From Ignelater luminosus (taxonomy: Eukaryota > Arthropoda > Insecta > Coleoptera > Elateridae), in contig VTPC01000435.1 of the NCBI GenBank assembly GCA_011009095.1, positions 44,520 to 108,519 on the forward strand: a stretch of DNA of 64,000 bases, in the 5' to 3' direction. Under the pieces are notes generated by a model. That model was not told the origin of the DNA. It saw only the letters and a list, made by a program, of their open reading frames with translations, and searched no databases. A program made the translations under genes and the position numbers. This document shows, in pieces, positions 1-11,601 of this stretch (the stretch's first letter is position 1; every line of letters begins with the position of its first letter).

Positions 1-175
1 AACCTAAGCGATTATAAAATTGTTCTTATATTTTGTCCAAAATTATGGGTGTTACAGTATATTATTTTATTGAATTTTTTTAAATCTTTGGCGTTTTTGG
101 CTAAAATGGAAGTTTTATTACCTACCCAACAAACATAGTAACAAAAGTTACCTTGAAAACATCGTGGTAAGGAGG

Positions 176-245
176 AATCTAAATAGATTCACAAACACGT
201 GCTATTTCCCTATGGTGCGGAATCAAGTGCACCACCCTGTATTGT
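176..245. repeat. Dispersed repeat fragment, copy 1
   Basis: About 70 bases resemble a second stretch at about 54010-54082 in the same orientation. Both share a core reading attcacaaacac, then tgc(c/t)atttccct and ggaatcaa, and both end in accctgtat. The ending resembles the terminal bases of TA-flanked transposons, so this is probably one end of an old DNA element. No coding sequence is seen. Confidence 0.5.
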
Positions 246-297
246 GCAATGGGAATGGATAGGATATGCCCATATCGCATGAAGGTAATGTAAAATT

Positions 298-605
298 AAA
301 AACTATGTTCTAATATACAATTACTTACATTCATCTACCCTGAAACATTTTTTTTTATTTTTACAAATCGTTCTCAAATTGATTCTATCGAGTCATTTAG
401 TGGAGCGAGGCAAAATCTAAGTATTTTGATTTTCAGTAATGTTATGTTAGTTACACAGCTTTTTATTTGTATGTACTTTCATGTGTTTGCACAATAAATG
501 ATTATGTTATGTTATGCAATGCCAGATTTTTAGAAAACATTAGGACACGGAAATATTTCAGGGTAGATGGATGTAAGTAATTGTATATTAGAACATAGTT
601 TTTGA
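298..605. repeat. Short inverted-repeat element (MITE-like)
   Basis: The first 48 bases or so (298-346, beginning aaaactatgttctaatatac) return as their reverse complement at about 556-605 with a single mismatch. The two arms enclose about 210 bp of AT-rich sequence. There is no ORF. The layout is that of a small non-autonomous foldback or MITE. Target-site duplications are not clear. Confidence 0.7.
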
Positions 606-1059
606 TTTTGATAAACTTTCCTTTATAACATTTTTCGATATTTTCATAACTAAAGGTACTTTACTGTTAGGCAAAATTCATATTTTCTTACACATTTCGT
701 ATATGACTGAAACATTTTCATTTCTGATGGTGGCATTTTAAGTTTTAGACCATGCAGAGTTTTTTTATGAAGAATAACTTTTTGTCGTTAAACTAATAAT
801 AAAAAAGTTTTCCATATGGTTCCAACACTGTGTAAAGGTACAATAATTAAATGGGATAAAATTAAAGTCTCAGACAGCGTCTTTTTAAGTTTTAGGTCTA
901 AAATGTCTTGATTAGCAAAAGTAATTTCAAAGAAGAATATGTTTTATTTGCAAAAATCTAGATACATGCTCTTTAAATTGTAATTTAACATCAATGATAA
1001 TACCAAGATTTTTTGCTTAATCTACCACCTGTAATGGTGGCTATGCTCTAATTTTATGA
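606..1059. other. No feature recognised
   Basis: AT-rich sequence without a credible ORF, splice-site set or obvious repeat. Confidence 0.4.
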
Positions 1060-1560
1060 GACTTACTTGATCAGTATTACCAAAAAATAATAGATGGGAT
1101 TAAGTTTAAATTCTGTCAAGGTCATAGTTGATATTATGATATGCCTGCGCTTTTTCAGTAAAATAGAAGGATTTATAGGTCCGAGTATCGTCTGCGTATA
1201 CTTGTATTTTGCAATATTTTAAAGACTTTAATATATCGGAAGTATAAATAATAAAAAGTAAGGAGCCAGAACAGAACCTTGCGAAACACCAGACAAAATT
1301 GAGAAGGCATTAGAATGTGAATTATTGCATTTCATTATTAAGATTGAATCAAATTAGTAGCACACTCGTCAAAACCATAGTATTGAACTTTAGCACACAT
1401 AAGCGTATGATTAATAATGTCAAAAGCTTTAGAGAAATCTAATATAATTAAAGCGGTAATCATTTTTTTTATCAGTTTTGTCAATAATATCATTTGTAAC
1501 AGTAGCTAAGGTATCAGCAGTACTAAATCCTTTTCAAAAACCAGATTGATAAGTAGATAG
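1060..1560 (-). pseudogene. Degraded non-LTR retrotransposon reverse transcriptase fragment
   Basis: Read on the minus strand with frameshifts, this gives reverse transcriptase motifs in the correct order. First comes QSGF followed by FSTADTLATVTNDII, then LIILDFSKAFDIINH (motif A with its catalytic Asp), then QGSVLAP (motif B), then QVYADDT (motif C with the Asp pair). This set and its spacing belong to jockey/CR1-type LINEs. Stops and shifts break the frame and no element ends are visible, so it is a dead internal fragment. A second fragment of the same family lies at about 37640-38000, also on the minus strand, inside a boule intron. The RT assignment is strong; the exact clade is inferred. 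Confidence 0.75.
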
Positions 1561-3091
1561 ACCAATGACTCTTTTCCAAGCTGTGAGGAAGTAATCTTAT
1601 TTATTACAGAAAACCAGCTATGATATTGAGAAATATTAAAAAGATGTTTTAAGTTCTTTTTTGAAGCTGTGAACGCATCGAGACGTCTTGATTATGTAAT
1701 TTCTTATAATTCGATACTAATCGAGCTGCAATCGGCGAAATAGTTATGAATTTCTACCCGAATTGCTGAAAGTGCTATTTTGAAACATTCTTGCAGAGAA
1801 GAATGATGAAGCTGGTAATTGAAGTACTAGGGCCCGCACAAACCGTTTTTGTATCAAAATTCATAAATAAAAACGCTACACCAATATCTTTACTTATTTA
1901 AAATTCCGTTTGTTTATTTGCGTCTGAGCACGGTTTACAAGCACCAGTTTGAACATTTGCCAATTTTTGGACAATCGTATATAAGCAATATCCTCCCACA
2001 AGTTTGAAAATCGTATTCCATATATTAAATTAGTTGCATACCTATATGTTAAAACTCCATTTTTGTCTCCCCACGATAATACTAGACCTTGCATACCTAT
2101 TTAAAAAAGTAATAATAAATAACTGCAGGTTTAAAGCCTTTTGAATTATACTGCAAGAGTGAGTCAAATTTCTAAGAAGTTAGAATAAAGAAAGTTTACT
2201 GTTAAGCTGTTATTAACGTTTTACCCGTAAGCCTTAAGTGATACTGCGAACAAAATAATTCTTTACGGTTAACTAAGCGTATATCAACTAAAAATCTGTA
2301 CTAACGTTTATCTGGAAGTGTTAAACTCAGTAACTTTTGTACAGAACGTTATTTGCTATACATTTTTATTCACTTTAACTGTCAATTGTAGTTAACCGCA
2401 AAAAAATTTGACGTCCCAACTATTAAGAACGAATGTGGAACAACTTAACGAAGAAGGTAGTCATGTAGAATTGATTGACAAATTTACTGGCCTTCATTTT
2501 AAAGCAGTGGGGGTTCTGTGTACGACTATCTATTATATTCTTAAGAGGGTTGAGTACGAAATACCGCTTAGCGGATTACACGGTAATGACAGAAAAGCTA
2601 GAAAGAGACGAGAAGGAAGAAAAAGAACTTGTAAGCGCGATTGTTAGGAAAGGACCCTGCAGAATCTTTATGGGAAATGGCTCCTGGTTAAATTTTTGAA
2701 ACCACGGAATTGATAGTCCTTATTATGTAGATCAAAAGTGTCAATGGGCACAAATGCCAAAAAATTATAGTTTTTGAATTAAAGCCGTTGGAAGTTGACA
2801 ATTGTTGCATAAAAATGAGACTTAGGAGCTCATTCAAACTGAAACTGAATTGAAGTAATCGACATCTAAAAAACCTGATGAAATAAAGAAATATTTTATC
2901 ATAACTTAGTAAAAAAGTTAAAATAGCAGCTCTTTTTAGGACTATATGATGTACACTGTCCGTTCGCGCAACCTGCACGCGGTGCACATGGGATCGTGCT
3001 AATGCCAACGGCGATTAAATTGATTCCATACCACTTGTGCTTGCTGCACTTATATATTATAAAAGAATAGCTTTCTTTATGTATTATATTA
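1561..3091. other. No gene recognised
   Basis: AT-rich DNA with only short open frames (for example 2408-2647 plus and 1894-2094 minus) that show no known motif and no splice support. A slightly GC-richer patch at about 2955-3010 has no assigned function. Confidence 0.4.
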
Positions 3092-3093
3092 TA

Positions 3094-4941
3094 TAGAGTG
3101 AGTTTTTTTTCGATATTTAGTATGGGCATCTCGGAAACTAGCGGAGGTAGAGAGACGATTAAATGGGGAAAGAATTACAGTTTTACGAGCTCAATTTAAT
3201 GAGCTTTTTGTTTTTTGGAAAAAATGCATGGCTAACTAGATATCTCGCAAAAATAATTTTTTTGTTATTTTGTTTGGTGCCTATAGCTCTGTTATTATTG
3301 ACTTTAGAAAAAATGTGTAAAGGAAAAAGTTGTAGTCTAACCAAAGTTTTTATTTTAGCTGTAATTTTTGAGTTATGACACAAGCTTGTGTTTTTCCTAA
3401 TGGAAACTATAGTCGGTCATGATTTTATAAAAAAGGCCTTTTTTCGATGATTCTAACGATATACCACTTGACATAGTTATTTTTATAAATAAATAAATTA
3501 TGGCCTTGTTTTTCTTTTTATTTTCGAATTGTTCAAGTAGTACGCTATGGAAACAATTGATAGATGCGCGCATCGCGTCTAATGATAAAATTCAAGTTAG
3601 TTATTAAAATTTTTATTTTAATTTCGAAATTATAAACATAATTATTTTAAATAAAAATAATTTCGGAGAAACCAATAAACAGTGAATGACAAACGATAAA
3701 TTAAGAAACAATAAAGGAAATTAGAATATAAAGCAGTACCAAAACAACATAATTAAAGCAAGTAAAGTATTTAAGACTAAACATGTTCAAAAGGTCCAAC
3801 ATTATGATTAATGTACAAGTTACACCTTTTTAAAACGGAATTTGTTGCTTTTCTAACGAAACGTACATCAATATTAGCAAAAACTTCTAGTACAGTTTCT
3901 CTAAGGTCATCTACTGTGTCGTACGACTTTTGATATACCCTATCTTTTCATTTTTATGACACAAAATGTAACACTAAATCATATCACGCTTTTCTTGAAT
4001 AAAAAAATTCGTATTGATAATTTACGAAACCAAAATCAACATTAATTAGAAACTAAATGATTTGTACCTGTCAATAGGTAATTGTCGTCTGCATCTGTTA
4101 ATTGTTTCCATGGCATACTATGTTAACAGCATTTTTAGTTTTTAGTTACATCTATGAGTGAAGTACCTATTTTTATCTAAATCTGCTTTGTTTACTTACC
4201 TTAAATACTTCACTTACGCCAATTACGTTGTTTTGGTACTACTTTATTTATATCCTAATTTCTTTTATTGTTTCTTAATTTATCGTTTGTCATTCCCTGT
4301 TTATTAGTTTCTCAGAAATATTTTTATTTAAAATTGTAACTCCAACGGAATAAACATTTCACACCAAAATAGTTATGTTTATAATTTCGAAATTAAAAGA
4401 AAAATTTTAATAACTAACTTAAATTTTATTATTAAACGCAATGCATGTCTATCAATTGTTTCCATAGCGTACTACTTAAACAGTTCGAAAATGAAAAGAA
4501 AAAAAGAGCTATAATTTATGTATTTATAAAAATAACTATGTCAAGTGGTATATCGTTAGAATCGTTGAAAAGGGGCCTTTTTTATAAAGTCATAGCCGAT
4601 TATGGTTTCCATTAGAAAAAACACAAGCTTGTGTCATAACTCAAAAATTATAGCTTCAATAAAAAATTCCGTTAGACTGTATTATTAAGCACATAATTAC
4701 TTACAACTTTTTCCTTTATACATTTTTTCTAAAGTCAATAATACCAGAGCTACATGCACTGAACAAAATAACAAAAAAACTATTTTTGCGAGATATCTAG
4801 TTAGCCATGTATTTTTCCTAAAAAACAAGAAGCTCATTAAATAAAGCTCGTAAAACTACAATTCTTTCCCCATTTAATCATCTCTCTATTTCTGCTAGTT
4901 TTCGAGATCCCCATACTAAATATCGGAAAAAACTCACCCTG
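3094..4941. mobile_element. 1.85-kb foldback DNA transposon with about 700-bp inverted arms
   Basis: The left arm (3094 to about 3776) is the imperfect reverse complement of the right arm (about 4195-4941). The outer ends read tagagtgagttt on the left and, reversed, cagggtgagttt on the right. The copy is bordered by TA on both sides (3092-3093 and 4942-4943), as expected for Tc1/mariner-type integration. The loop of about 420 bp holds a fragment of a transposase C-terminus, listed separately. This is a non-autonomous element that would form a very long hairpin if transcribed. Arm divergence of several percent points to an old insertion. Confidence 0.8.
3780..3940 (-). pseudogene. C-terminal remnant of a Tc1/mariner-like transposase in the foldback loop
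   Basis: On the minus strand one frame reads about 50 residues without a stop, beginning VYQKSYDTVDDLRETVLEVF and ending NHNVGPFEHV. This matches the pattern of the extreme C-terminus of a large group of insect IS630/Tc1/mariner transposases, where a VY..P.....DL stretch follows the last catalytic block and the protein ends in a HFEHL-like motif. All catalytic residues are absent. The fragment ends exactly where the left arm begins, so the arms look like duplicated copies of the 3' end of the parent transposon. Confidence 0.65.
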
Positions 4942-4945
4942 TATA

Positions 4946-6795
4946 CAGTGTGTCCACAATTGTAAGAGATACGAAGTCGGTTAAATTAGAAAAGATGTGG
5001 CTATTTTGGAGATCAGTTTACTTACGCTTTTGTTTTTTCAAAAAAATTCACGGCTTACTAGATATTTGGTAAAAACGAAATTATCTTATTTTTTTATAAA
5101 TAAAAAACATTTCCCACATAGTGTGCCATGGCTTTAAACATAATATGAAAATCATCGATATTTGTCAGATAAATTACATTTGTTATGTAACAATTGAAGA
5201 CGTTGCTCCAAGAACGAGGTAAGTCCACTTTTAGTTCTAAATGACTTATTAATACCATTACGGTAAATTTTAAAAGCCCGATCGATTGGTGCAAGAACAA
5301 TGTATTTCGGATGCACTTTAAGTTGTATAACGTACATTTGTGAACTTAACACCATCGCTATTTGTCGCAAGAATGCGGCAAGTCCTTTATCTCGTTCTTG
5401 CACCAAACAGATGTGATAAAACGGAATAGTAAAGCGTGTGGTATCTGACAAAAACAAACAAAACGTTGCCATTTCCAAAGAGAAATTGTTTCTCGATGAA
5501 TCTGGATGTGTAGAAATTCAATGTCGTCAATCGAGTGGGTTTCCAGTGTTTTCTAGGTTTGATATTCGACACAGACACGCGTCCTTTCCTGTTACACTTC
5601 CAGAAGCAAAAAATTAGGCATACGATGGTCAATTTGCACTACAGAAGCTTACATATGATAATGTAATGATTTTAGCTAGTAAATATGTACAGAGGATTGC
5701 ATGCCTTACTATCGAAGCTTGAAAAATAACTCAGACAATGACAAAGGCGAAACGGATATGACAGATGATAACAGCGGATCTGAAGATTGAGCTTTTGATC
5801 ATTGTGCTTAGATTGTTTGTAAATTTGTTTCTTTAGCAGAGCATTGTTTTGTTTTTTTTTCTAATATAGCAAAAACTAATACAAATAAATTACTTCTTTT
5901 GCATTGAATTTGTTGTTTTTCTAACGTTTTCGCTAATTTTTGACAACTTTGGTGCAAGGTAAGTTCAAACTGAAAATGACAAAATCTGGCATATTCCGAC
6001 ATTTTAATTTTTGAGTCGATTGTCTATATTATTCTACAAGCCTGATGAGTATTTTAATTGTTTAAAACGATTTTCTAAACAAATTCTAAGCAAATAAAAC
6101 ATTTTTCTTAAATTACTCAAAATCATGACGACCGGACTTCGTTATTGCAGCAACGTCTTCAATTTCCAAAACAAAACAAAAGACGCTTTTAAGATACTTT
6201 ACTGAGCATTCACAGATAGCATCAGCTAAGCAGCTAATGCCCCATAAAAGCGTATTTATTTTGTTTTAGCAATTTTTGCATAACAAACGAATTTCTTTGA
6301 GAAAACTCCACGACTTTGTGTGTATTAGATGTCATGGCGCACTATGATGAAAAATGATTTTCACTTCGTAACTCGGTAAAACAAACGAATAGCTACGTCA
6401 AACCATGTATCACTGAAAAGCATTTAAGGCGCGTAGTTTAGTAATATGGAAATCAAGTAGGCATTCTATTAGGGAAAAAAATGGATTTACGTCTCACCGC
6501 CGAAGTAAAACAAGAGACAATTGCGAAAATAATTTGTTTGTGTTTCGGAGTAAATTGTCTAAAACACCCTCTTTGCTGTTCTTTTCTATCTTTGCTCGTT
6601 CCTGAGATATTTCACTTTTAAAAAAATAACATAATTTCGTTTTTAGCAAATATCTAGTAAGCCGTGAACTTTAAAAAAAAACAGAAGCATAAGTAAGCTG
6701 ATCTCCAAAATAGCCAAATCTTTTTTAATTTAACCGACTTCGTATCTCTTACAATTTCCGACATCCCAAGTGAGTATCGAAATGTGAACACACTG
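4946..6795. mobile_element. TA-flanked DNA transposon, related long copy of the 18019-18789 element
   Basis: The ends are inverted repeats of roughly 140 bp starting cagtgtgtccac on the left and cagtgtgttcac when the right end is reversed, with TA at 4944-4945 and 6796-6797. Subterminal blocks such as gtaagagatacgaagtcggt and ggcttactagatat occur in both arms. The inner part at about 6140-6600 matches 18180-18600, so that element is an internally deleted relative of this one. Between them this copy carries about 1 kb of extra sequence with weak coding traces (5152-5632). It abuts the 3094-4941 foldback with only TATA between them. Confidence 0.8.
5152..5632 (-). pseudogene. Unidentified broken reading frame inside the transposon
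   Basis: Two overlapping minus-strand frames (5632-5387 and 5478-5152) could be joined by one frameshift near 5440 into about 150 residues. The downstream part contains TIPFYHICLVQERDKGLAAF and a basic, leucine-rich end. On the plus strand a frame at 5698-5790 ends in an acidic run (DDNSGSED). I recognise no domain and cannot say which strand, if either, was coding. It may be the remains of the element's own transposase or of captured host sequence. Confidence 0.3.
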
Positions 6796-7084
6796 TATGT
6801 GGCAAATTCTTTAAATCTGATTCAGTTACCAAGGGTTTTATAGGAATGAGACATTTATGTACAATAGCGAGTATAAAGATTGCACTATTCAACGAAAGGA
6901 GGTTTTGTATTGGTAGAAAACGTTTATTTCTGTATTAAACTTTTAATTTAATAACTTTGTAAAATCAAAATACATATGTAAAATAGAACATGGGAAATGT
7001 TCAACAAAACTAATTTCTATTTGTTTGTTTGTAAATAATCAAAGGTTTGTGTTCAACACTTAATTATCACGTGTTAATAGGTAT

Positions 7085-7330
7085 TTCTGTATTAATTTGA
7101 TATTTGGTAGGTCCTCCTTTTGGTTTAATACAATTTTCATTCTTTTTGGCATTATGTCGTCCACTAGACCCTGCAACAATTCTGGCTCTAACTTCTAGAA
7201 CCAAGTAGCTTTAGTTTGATTTTTTGGTGCTAGTAGATTTTTGGGCGTATGATTATTCATTTTACCTTCTATAATTTCTGATACGTTTACGATTGGATTC
7301 ATATGCAGCCTATTATTCGGACAATCTAAT
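7085..7330 (-). pseudogene. C-terminal fragment of a Tc1-like (DD34E) transposase
   Basis: Read on the minus strand, the stretch resembles the end of Tc1 transposases: CPNNRLHMNPIVNV corresponds to the usual WPxxSPDxNPIENVW block, followed by EIIEGKMNNHTPKNL and then LLQGLVDDIMPKRMKIVL. The catalytic Glu of the NPIE motif is replaced by Val, and a stop and a likely frameshift are present. No terminal inverted repeats could be assigned. It is a relic with no coding potential. Confidence 0.65.
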
Positions 7331-8540
7331 GTCGTTATCGTTCTACAAGAACGCTTTAACCTAAACAAATACAAACAAATCGTTATTTCTTACTTTTGTA
7401 TTGTGATTTAATATACTTTCGCGAAAAACTGGTAATCACTAAGTATAATCAACTACGGTAAAAAATAACAATTACAATATCAAATTATGTATTTTATCCT
7501 AACATGTTTTGAATAAAACTGCATACGGAGAGAAAATTCTTCACGAAATCAGTTTTTAAGTTTTCCAAGAAATGAAGCGATTTCTCCAAGAAACATTTAA
7601 GATTTTTAATTTTGTTTTCAATTTTTAATTTCATTTTGCTTATTTGAATTTTGAAATTCACAATTGTGTTTGTATCTGTAAATGCATCACACTAATTTTG
7701 AGCCCCTCACTTGTAAATCTTCGTGTCTCTTCTCCATGAAATTACAAAAGCCAAACACGTTTGTTAATTTCGCTACTTTTTAAATCTTCGTAACCTTTCT
7801 GGGCGTCCATTTAAATTGTTCACCGTTATGACATGTTTTAAAGTTTAAAGGAAACATTCTAAGAACTTTTTTTTAAAATTACGTTACATGTAGAAAGTAT
7901 TAAAGGCGGTTTTCTATTGAACTATTTCAGGTTCTGTTTAATTTATGGTTTATGCTTAAGATCTTTTCAATGATCTTTTGAAAGAGATTAACAGATGAAC
8001 AAAATAAAAAGGTAATAGGCATGTGCTTTTCAAGGGTGTCATATTTATGGGGCCTTTTAAAAAATTATTCGGGTTTATCCTTTTTAAAGAATTAAGGTGC
8101 TAAAGTATTGTATGGTAATAATATCTGTATTCTTTCATAAGTCTTCTTTTAAATAGACGGTGGGTATATACACTAACTTTGTACTTGCAGTCTATTGTTA
8201 CAACTTTCAAGGACAACCCCATCTGCTTGAAATTACAATCCAGAATTTCCATTTAAAGAAAACAAAATAACAAAAAGGCGCCATAAAAAACGCCAAAATA
8301 TTATAACAAAAAAAATCAAGTACCAAAATGTAGACAATTTGTCGCACGTCTGCTAACCATGTATCTTTTATTCAACACTAACAAATAGTTGTAATAAAAA
8401 GCCACAGTATTTATTCAATGTCAGAGAATTGTTATGATCCTAAATAATGTGTTGCACGCTAAATTGTCAAATGGCTTTTTCTTCTTATTAAGTTGAGATA
8501 AAGCAGTGGATGATTCAAATTAAGTTTTCCTGCGCTTTAA
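7331..8540. other. No feature recognised
   Basis: AT-rich DNA without a credible ORF or repeat structure that I can define. Confidence 0.4.
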
Positions 8541-8983
8541 TAATTATTTATGCAACAAGTGATTAAAGTGTATCTTTTTTTCATGAGAAGGAAAGTTTGC
8601 CGCACGAGCCGTAGGCGAGTGCGCAAATCCTCCGAGTGAAAAAAGTAACTTTACTCACGAATTGTATACAAAACCTTTTTCACTTTCGTAATAAAAATCA
8701 AGAACTACCTACTTCAATAACAGCTTTCTCGACGCGTCACATCGATGCGTTCTAATTTCTGACAAATGCCAGTGTGCATCATAACAACGGCAGCCTCCTA
8801 TGTGTTTAAATATTTTGCGTTAAAAATGACACGTTACCATACTTTTTTTCACTCAAATGCGTGAAAAAATGAACCGTTATGGCACTTTTTTCACGCTTTT
8901 ATCGCGATGAAACAAACGCATCCTTTATAAACGAAAATGAATGAAAAAAGTTGCACTTTTTTTAACGAGCGTGAAAAAAATTA
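8541..8983 (+). repeat. About 440-bp dispersed repeat, copy 1
   Basis: The segment beginning ttatttatgcaacaagtg and ending cgtgaaaaaaatta recurs at 24693-25121 in the same orientation, with only scattered substitutions and small indels. It contains a GC-richer block (cacgagccgtaggcgagtgc) and many repeated and inverted ttttttcac / gtgaaaaaa motifs. There is no coding sequence. Because the second copy sits inside another transposon, the unit is itself mobile. I cannot assign a class: there are no clear long terminal inverted repeats. Confidence 0.75.
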
Positions 8984-9887
8984 ATTTTTTGTTGACACAG
9001 AGATGGCACCTTTTGTCCGTCATTACTTGGGTATTGCATATCCCATTCCACATACTCGAGAAATTAGTGTAAGACTAGCCTTTTTAAAATCAATTCTAAA
9101 TGTCAGCAATGTAATTTTAAACATAAGGAGAATTTACAGATACATTTAGGCAGTTAGGGTCAACCAGTCAGGTTAGTGGCTGTTGTCGAAGTTACGTCAA
9201 TCTTCAAATAAAATGCAATTAAGCTGCACCAGAAGCACAAAAAATGAACAAGAAATATCCACTATGTAAATAATGGCTCAATTAACTTTGAAAATAAAAT
9301 AAACAACACCTAAATAAAACCAACTACCTTCCAATTTTGTTTATTATTTCTGGTACCAGAAGCGTGACTCTTCGCTTGCATTGCCCATATACATATATCA
9401 TTTTCGTGGAATTTTAATCAACGCATATATTAATCATGATTTGTGAATACGGCCCTAAAACAATTGAATAAGGGTGATTACAAAGCTGTAATTTTTTTCT
9501 TTGATCGTTTTTCTTAGTAACCATTTAATTAGAATTTATGCTTATCTGGTCAAAATAAATTTGATCTCTTTATTGGCGTTGCTTTATATCTGGATTGAGA
9601 ATCGTTTTCAAAATTTTATAATGCTTCTGAAATATCTACTCTCAGAGTAATAAGTCTTGATCCCTCACTTTGAGCACTCGTATCTTAAAACCTATCCAAC
9701 GAATTCTGATTAAACCAATTTGATTGTAAAGGCAATTTATTTCTGCGTAAGTAAATGCAATTTCAAAATTTTTTCAAACAGGCGTTTATTTATTAGGGCA
9801 ACATATGTTCGGAAAGATCCGACTTTTCACACGTATTTTAAGAATATACTTGCATTCAAAGATTAGGTAATTGATAAAAAAAAAGTA
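8984..9887. other. No feature recognised
   Basis: AT-rich sequence; nothing that I can support. Confidence 0.4.
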
Positions 9888-10023
9888 CAGAGTGTTCAAA
9901 TATAACTGAACGTCACGTGATTGACAAAGTGTATATTCTTAATGGCGGATATTATGTACGCCACGTTAATCTACTTGAAAATCTAAATACATTTTTTGCC
10001 ATAAATTCATAGTTTTATACATA

Positions 10024-10449
10024 GTCAGGTCATAAGTTCTGTCTCAGACTTTATTGTTTTTTTTATATGATCTGGGTAACCGTTGAAAACAAATAAAGAT
10101 ATGTCGCTTAATGTTCTGTCATTGTAGAATACAAAGGTGTCAACAGTTCTGTGATAGGTTGTTAAATAATAATGGAGAGTTAAAAAGAAGATCGTGTTGC
10201 CGTAATTGCTTTACACAGGTGTGGGAATTCAGCAACAACAATTTTTAAATTATTGAAAAATTTGAAAATACACAGAAATTTGTTTATCGCACTATGAAGC
10301 GATACACTGAAGTCTCCTCTGCTGCTGACAAACCACGCTCGTGCTCATAGTTCTATTACAATTCATATTCTAATAACATTTTATTTCTTGATTTCATTTG
10401 TTTTATGCAGTGTTGCTTTTATCTTGGAACAGAACTTATGACCTGACTA
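10024..10449. mobile_element. 426-bp internally deleted mariner-like element
   Basis: Perfect terminal inverted repeats of about 20 bp (gtcaggtcataagttctgt on the left, its reverse complement on the right) are bordered by TA at 10022-10023 and 10450-10451. Inside is the start of a transposase (10172 to about 10350) and nothing of the catalytic half, so this is a deletion derivative. It lies inside the 9888-10837 element and is therefore younger than it. Confidence 0.8.
10172..10350 (+). pseudogene. N-terminal transposase remnant (helix-turn-helix part)
   Basis: ATG at 10172 is followed almost at once by a TAA, then by a frame reading KEDRVAVIALHRCGNSATTI and FKLLKNLKIHR. After a shift the neighbouring frame gives FVYRTMKRYTEVSSAADKPRS. 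This is the pattern of the DNA-binding N-terminus of a mariner-like transposase: a helix-turn-helix followed by a proline- and arginine-rich linker. The catalytic domain is deleted. Family known by pattern only. Confidence 0.6.
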
Positions 10450-10868
10450 CGTAAATATGGCCGATTAAAAGTTTTTAATCCTGACAACGTTCCATGATAT
10501 TTTACTAGAGTGGTTGGTTGTAAAGCTGCTGCTTTCTATTAATGATATCATAGCAACAACAACGCAGTATTGCAACATATTTCTAAAAGTTCTAAAGCGA
10601 AGATTTAACAATAATAAGAAGCGAATTACAGGCATACTATTAAGAAATAAAACAAAAATATGACCGAATGATCCTTTTTATTACTTAACCTATAAATAGT
10701 TGTAACTATTTTGTCTTACTTATTAAAAACAAAGAAATTTCAATAAAGATTAGGAACCTTAATAACGTCGTAATGAAGAAGTTTGTGATATAGAATAACT
10801 TGGTGTTCATATTATCCGCCATTAAGGATACACCCTGTATATTAATTATTGTTTTATTGGATAATATA

Positions 10869-11019
10869 CCCTGCGTTCGGCAAGGTACATCTGACAGCTA
10901 TTTTTACTCGGGATCGTCTCTTGTTCTTGTCACTCAAATAAAAATTCAGATTTGAGTGACAAGAACAAGAGACGATTTCGAGCAAAAACAGCTGCCAGAG
11001 GTCCTTACCGAACGCAGGG
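10869..11019. mobile_element. 151-bp foldback MITE
   Basis: The ends are inverted repeats starting ccctgcgttcggcaaggt. The centre is a strong hairpin in which gatcgtctcttgttcttgtc and its complement flank a spacer of about 20 bases. The right border is TTAA (11020-11023); the left border (tata) has diverged. A CCC start with TTAA would suit a piggyBac-type MITE, but with one border missing this is only a suggestion. Confidence 0.7.
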
Positions 11020-11023
11020 TTAA

Positions 11024-11599
11024 AAAGATTATTAATGCAAATATCTACTTTCAGTCCATTTAGAACTGAAATATTGAAGTTTTCAGTAAAAGTCTTAACA
11101 CTGCTGTTTTTAATTCGTAACTTAATTTGTTATATTCTACTACTTGTTTAACAAAACTTGATCAATAATAACAATGTGGGTTTTAATACTTGCAACGCTG
11201 TATGAAAATTGTAAGTAGAGCAAGAATAGGTCATAAGTTTATTAACGTGGTTACCTTAGTAACATTTTTGCAGGTCGTTATTATTAATGTTTCTAAGTAA
11301 ATACAGTATTGCAATATCTTCTACAAACAAGTAAATCAAAGCAATTGCATTATATAAAAGCCATTTTAAAGAAAATTGTTGGTAAACAGGAGAAAAATGG
11401 TTGATTTATGTCTTCTGGTACCTAAACTACGGGTGGTTACTTTTATTTAATAATTCTGCGCAGTCATAAGCAAATTATAAAAAATATACGACTCTTAATA
11501 TATCCACAACCGAAAAATTAACAGCTTTGATACTTTCTTCCTGAAGTAATACACCCTGTAGAGAGTACATTTTATATTTTATTTTTCTAACTTATTACA
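11024..11599. other. No feature recognised
   Basis: AT-rich DNA. The phrase acaccctgta at 11551-11560 resembles the outer end of TA-flanked elements, but no partner end was found. Confidence 0.35.
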
Positions 11600-11601
11600 T
11601 A

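Larger units (their letters stand above)
9888..10837. mobile_element. TA-flanked TIR element carrying a nested second element
   Basis: The left end starts cagagtgttcaa after a TA (9886-9887) and includes cttaatggcggata at about 9938. The right end, reversed, starts cagggtgtat and continues ccttaatggcggataatatg, followed outside by TA (10838-10839). The right end seems to have lost about 28 bases compared with the left. Bases 10024-10449 are a separate later insertion. No transposase of its own is seen. Confidence 0.6.

Noticed and set aside
2408..2699. Two overlapping plus-strand frames of 74-79 codons
   Set aside because: Neither has a recognisable motif or splice support, and they overlap in different frames.
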